Positions 63,704 to 64,000 of a stretch of 64,000 nucleotides of DNA are shown here, piece after piece. Both the position numbers and the translations under genes were made by a program. Each line of letters starts with the position of its first letter. Position 1 is the stretch's first letter. The notes beneath the pieces are model-generated. The model was not told where the DNA came from. It did no database searches and saw nothing but the letters and a program-made list of their open reading frames with translations. The DNA comes from Natronoarchaeum rubrum (GTDB lineage: Archaea; Halobacteriota; Halobacteria; Halobacteriales; Natronoarchaeaceae). The stretch is from NCBI RefSeq assembly GCF_024494695.1, contig NZ_JANHDP010000002.1:310001-374000 (forward strand), read 5' to 3'.

Positions 63704-64000
63704 CTAGAAGTCTCCGGCGACGATCTCGGCGACGCGCTCGCGATCGTACAGCTCGTCCTCGACATCGTAGAGCTGCCCGGCGGCGCGCTCGGTCACGACC
63801 ATGTTCGTGATCGGGCCCTGGTACAGCGGGCCGCCGCGGTAGACGTCGCCGTTCTGGACGGCGGTTAGCTTCTGGGCGGTGTCGTTGGCCTCCATGTTCG
63901 CGACCAGCGTGTTCTGGAACTCCTCTTCGGTCTGGGTTTCGTGGCCGCGGAACAGCAGGACGTCCGGGTCGATCTCCAGCAGCGTCTCGTAGTCGACCTG
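63704..64000 (-). CDS. Second iron ABC substrate-binding protein, C-terminal part only
   Basis: The frame is open to the right edge of the window, so only the last 98 or so residues are seen: QVDYETLLEIDPDVLLFRGH, NTLVANMEANDTAQKLTAVQNGDVYRGGPLYQGPITNMVVTERAAGQLYDVEDELYDRERVAEIVAGDF. It is a clear paralogue of the protein at 62476-63585, with the same YETLLE, QNDRVIYGG-type and YQGPI blocks. The stop is at 63704-63706. The two are tandem and probably share iron control. Its start, signal peptide and operator lie beyond 64000. Confidence 0.88.
   Translation of the reverse strand, partial: QVDYETLLEIDPDVLLFRGHETQTEEEFQNTLVANMEANDTAQKLTAVQNGDVYRGGPLYQGPITNMVVTERAAGQLYDVEDELYDRERVAEIVAGDF

Overview
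The window is about 64 kb of a haloarchaeal (class Halobacteria) chromosome. The evidence is very high GC, highly acidic predicted proteins, an A-type ATP synthase, archaeal translation genes (aIF5B/IF-2, S24e, S27ae, a fused Kae1-Bud32), HalOD1, bacterio-opsin-activator and DUF7344-type regulators, and TATA boxes placed about 25-30 bases upstream of start codons, as expected for leaderless mRNAs. Genus cannot be fixed by eye. Most of it is ordinary core genome. I see no CRISPR array, insertion sequence, prophage or replication origin.

Layout. 1-3.8 kb: end of an APC permease fused to two universal-stress domains, a free Usp, small membrane and zinc-ribbon proteins, and a small membrane gene broken by an in-frame TAG. 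3.8-12.2 kb (minus): A-ATP synthase genes H-I-K-E-C-F-A-B, with no D subunit gene after B. 12.4-21.4 kb: a methyltransferase, a pilin-like protein, a secreted protein, a membrane-tethered HTH regulator, etfBA, small regulators and a CPA1 Na+/H+ antiporter. 21.4-28.1 kb: cold-shock protein, esterase, 2Fe-2S ferredoxin, then a PIN-like 'RNA ligase partner' co-directional with a 7TM sensor kinase and divergent from its RNA ligase. 28.2-33 kb: infB, rps24e, rps27ae, kae1-bud32 and a receiver protein with Glu in place of the phospho-Asp. 33-41 kb: cyclase, antiporter-RCK protein, two tandem AMP-forming acyl-CoA ligases and a metallo-beta-lactamase-fold hydrolase. 41-50.5 kb: serS, hydrolases, an Fe-ADH-family protein with an altered metal site paired with a VOC dioxygenase-like protein, a Cys4 protein coupled to a BKACE enzyme, and a Bat-type sensor-regulator.

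50.5-64 kb: a 34-residue zinc-finger protein, tRNA-Phe(GAA), a small lower-GC segment with an HNH nuclease, and a two-gene unit of a standalone H-NOX haem sensor and a chemotaxis transducer that has no extracellular sensor domain. Then come an XRE/membrane cassette, an AI-2E family exporter, a truncated haemoglobin, a PHP protein, an Lrp regulator divergent from carA with a perfect palindrome between them, and an iron-uptake locus with a DtxR/Idr-like palindrome against the start codon.

The most interesting items are the H-NOX/transducer pair (candidate gas taxis), the RNA ligase/PIN/kinase arrangement (candidate signal-linked RNA break-and-seal module), the degenerate receivers, the altered Fe-ADH, and the two clear operators (carA and the iron locus). 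The ATPase operon, translation genes, carA and serS supply the core energy, translation and pyrimidine functions.
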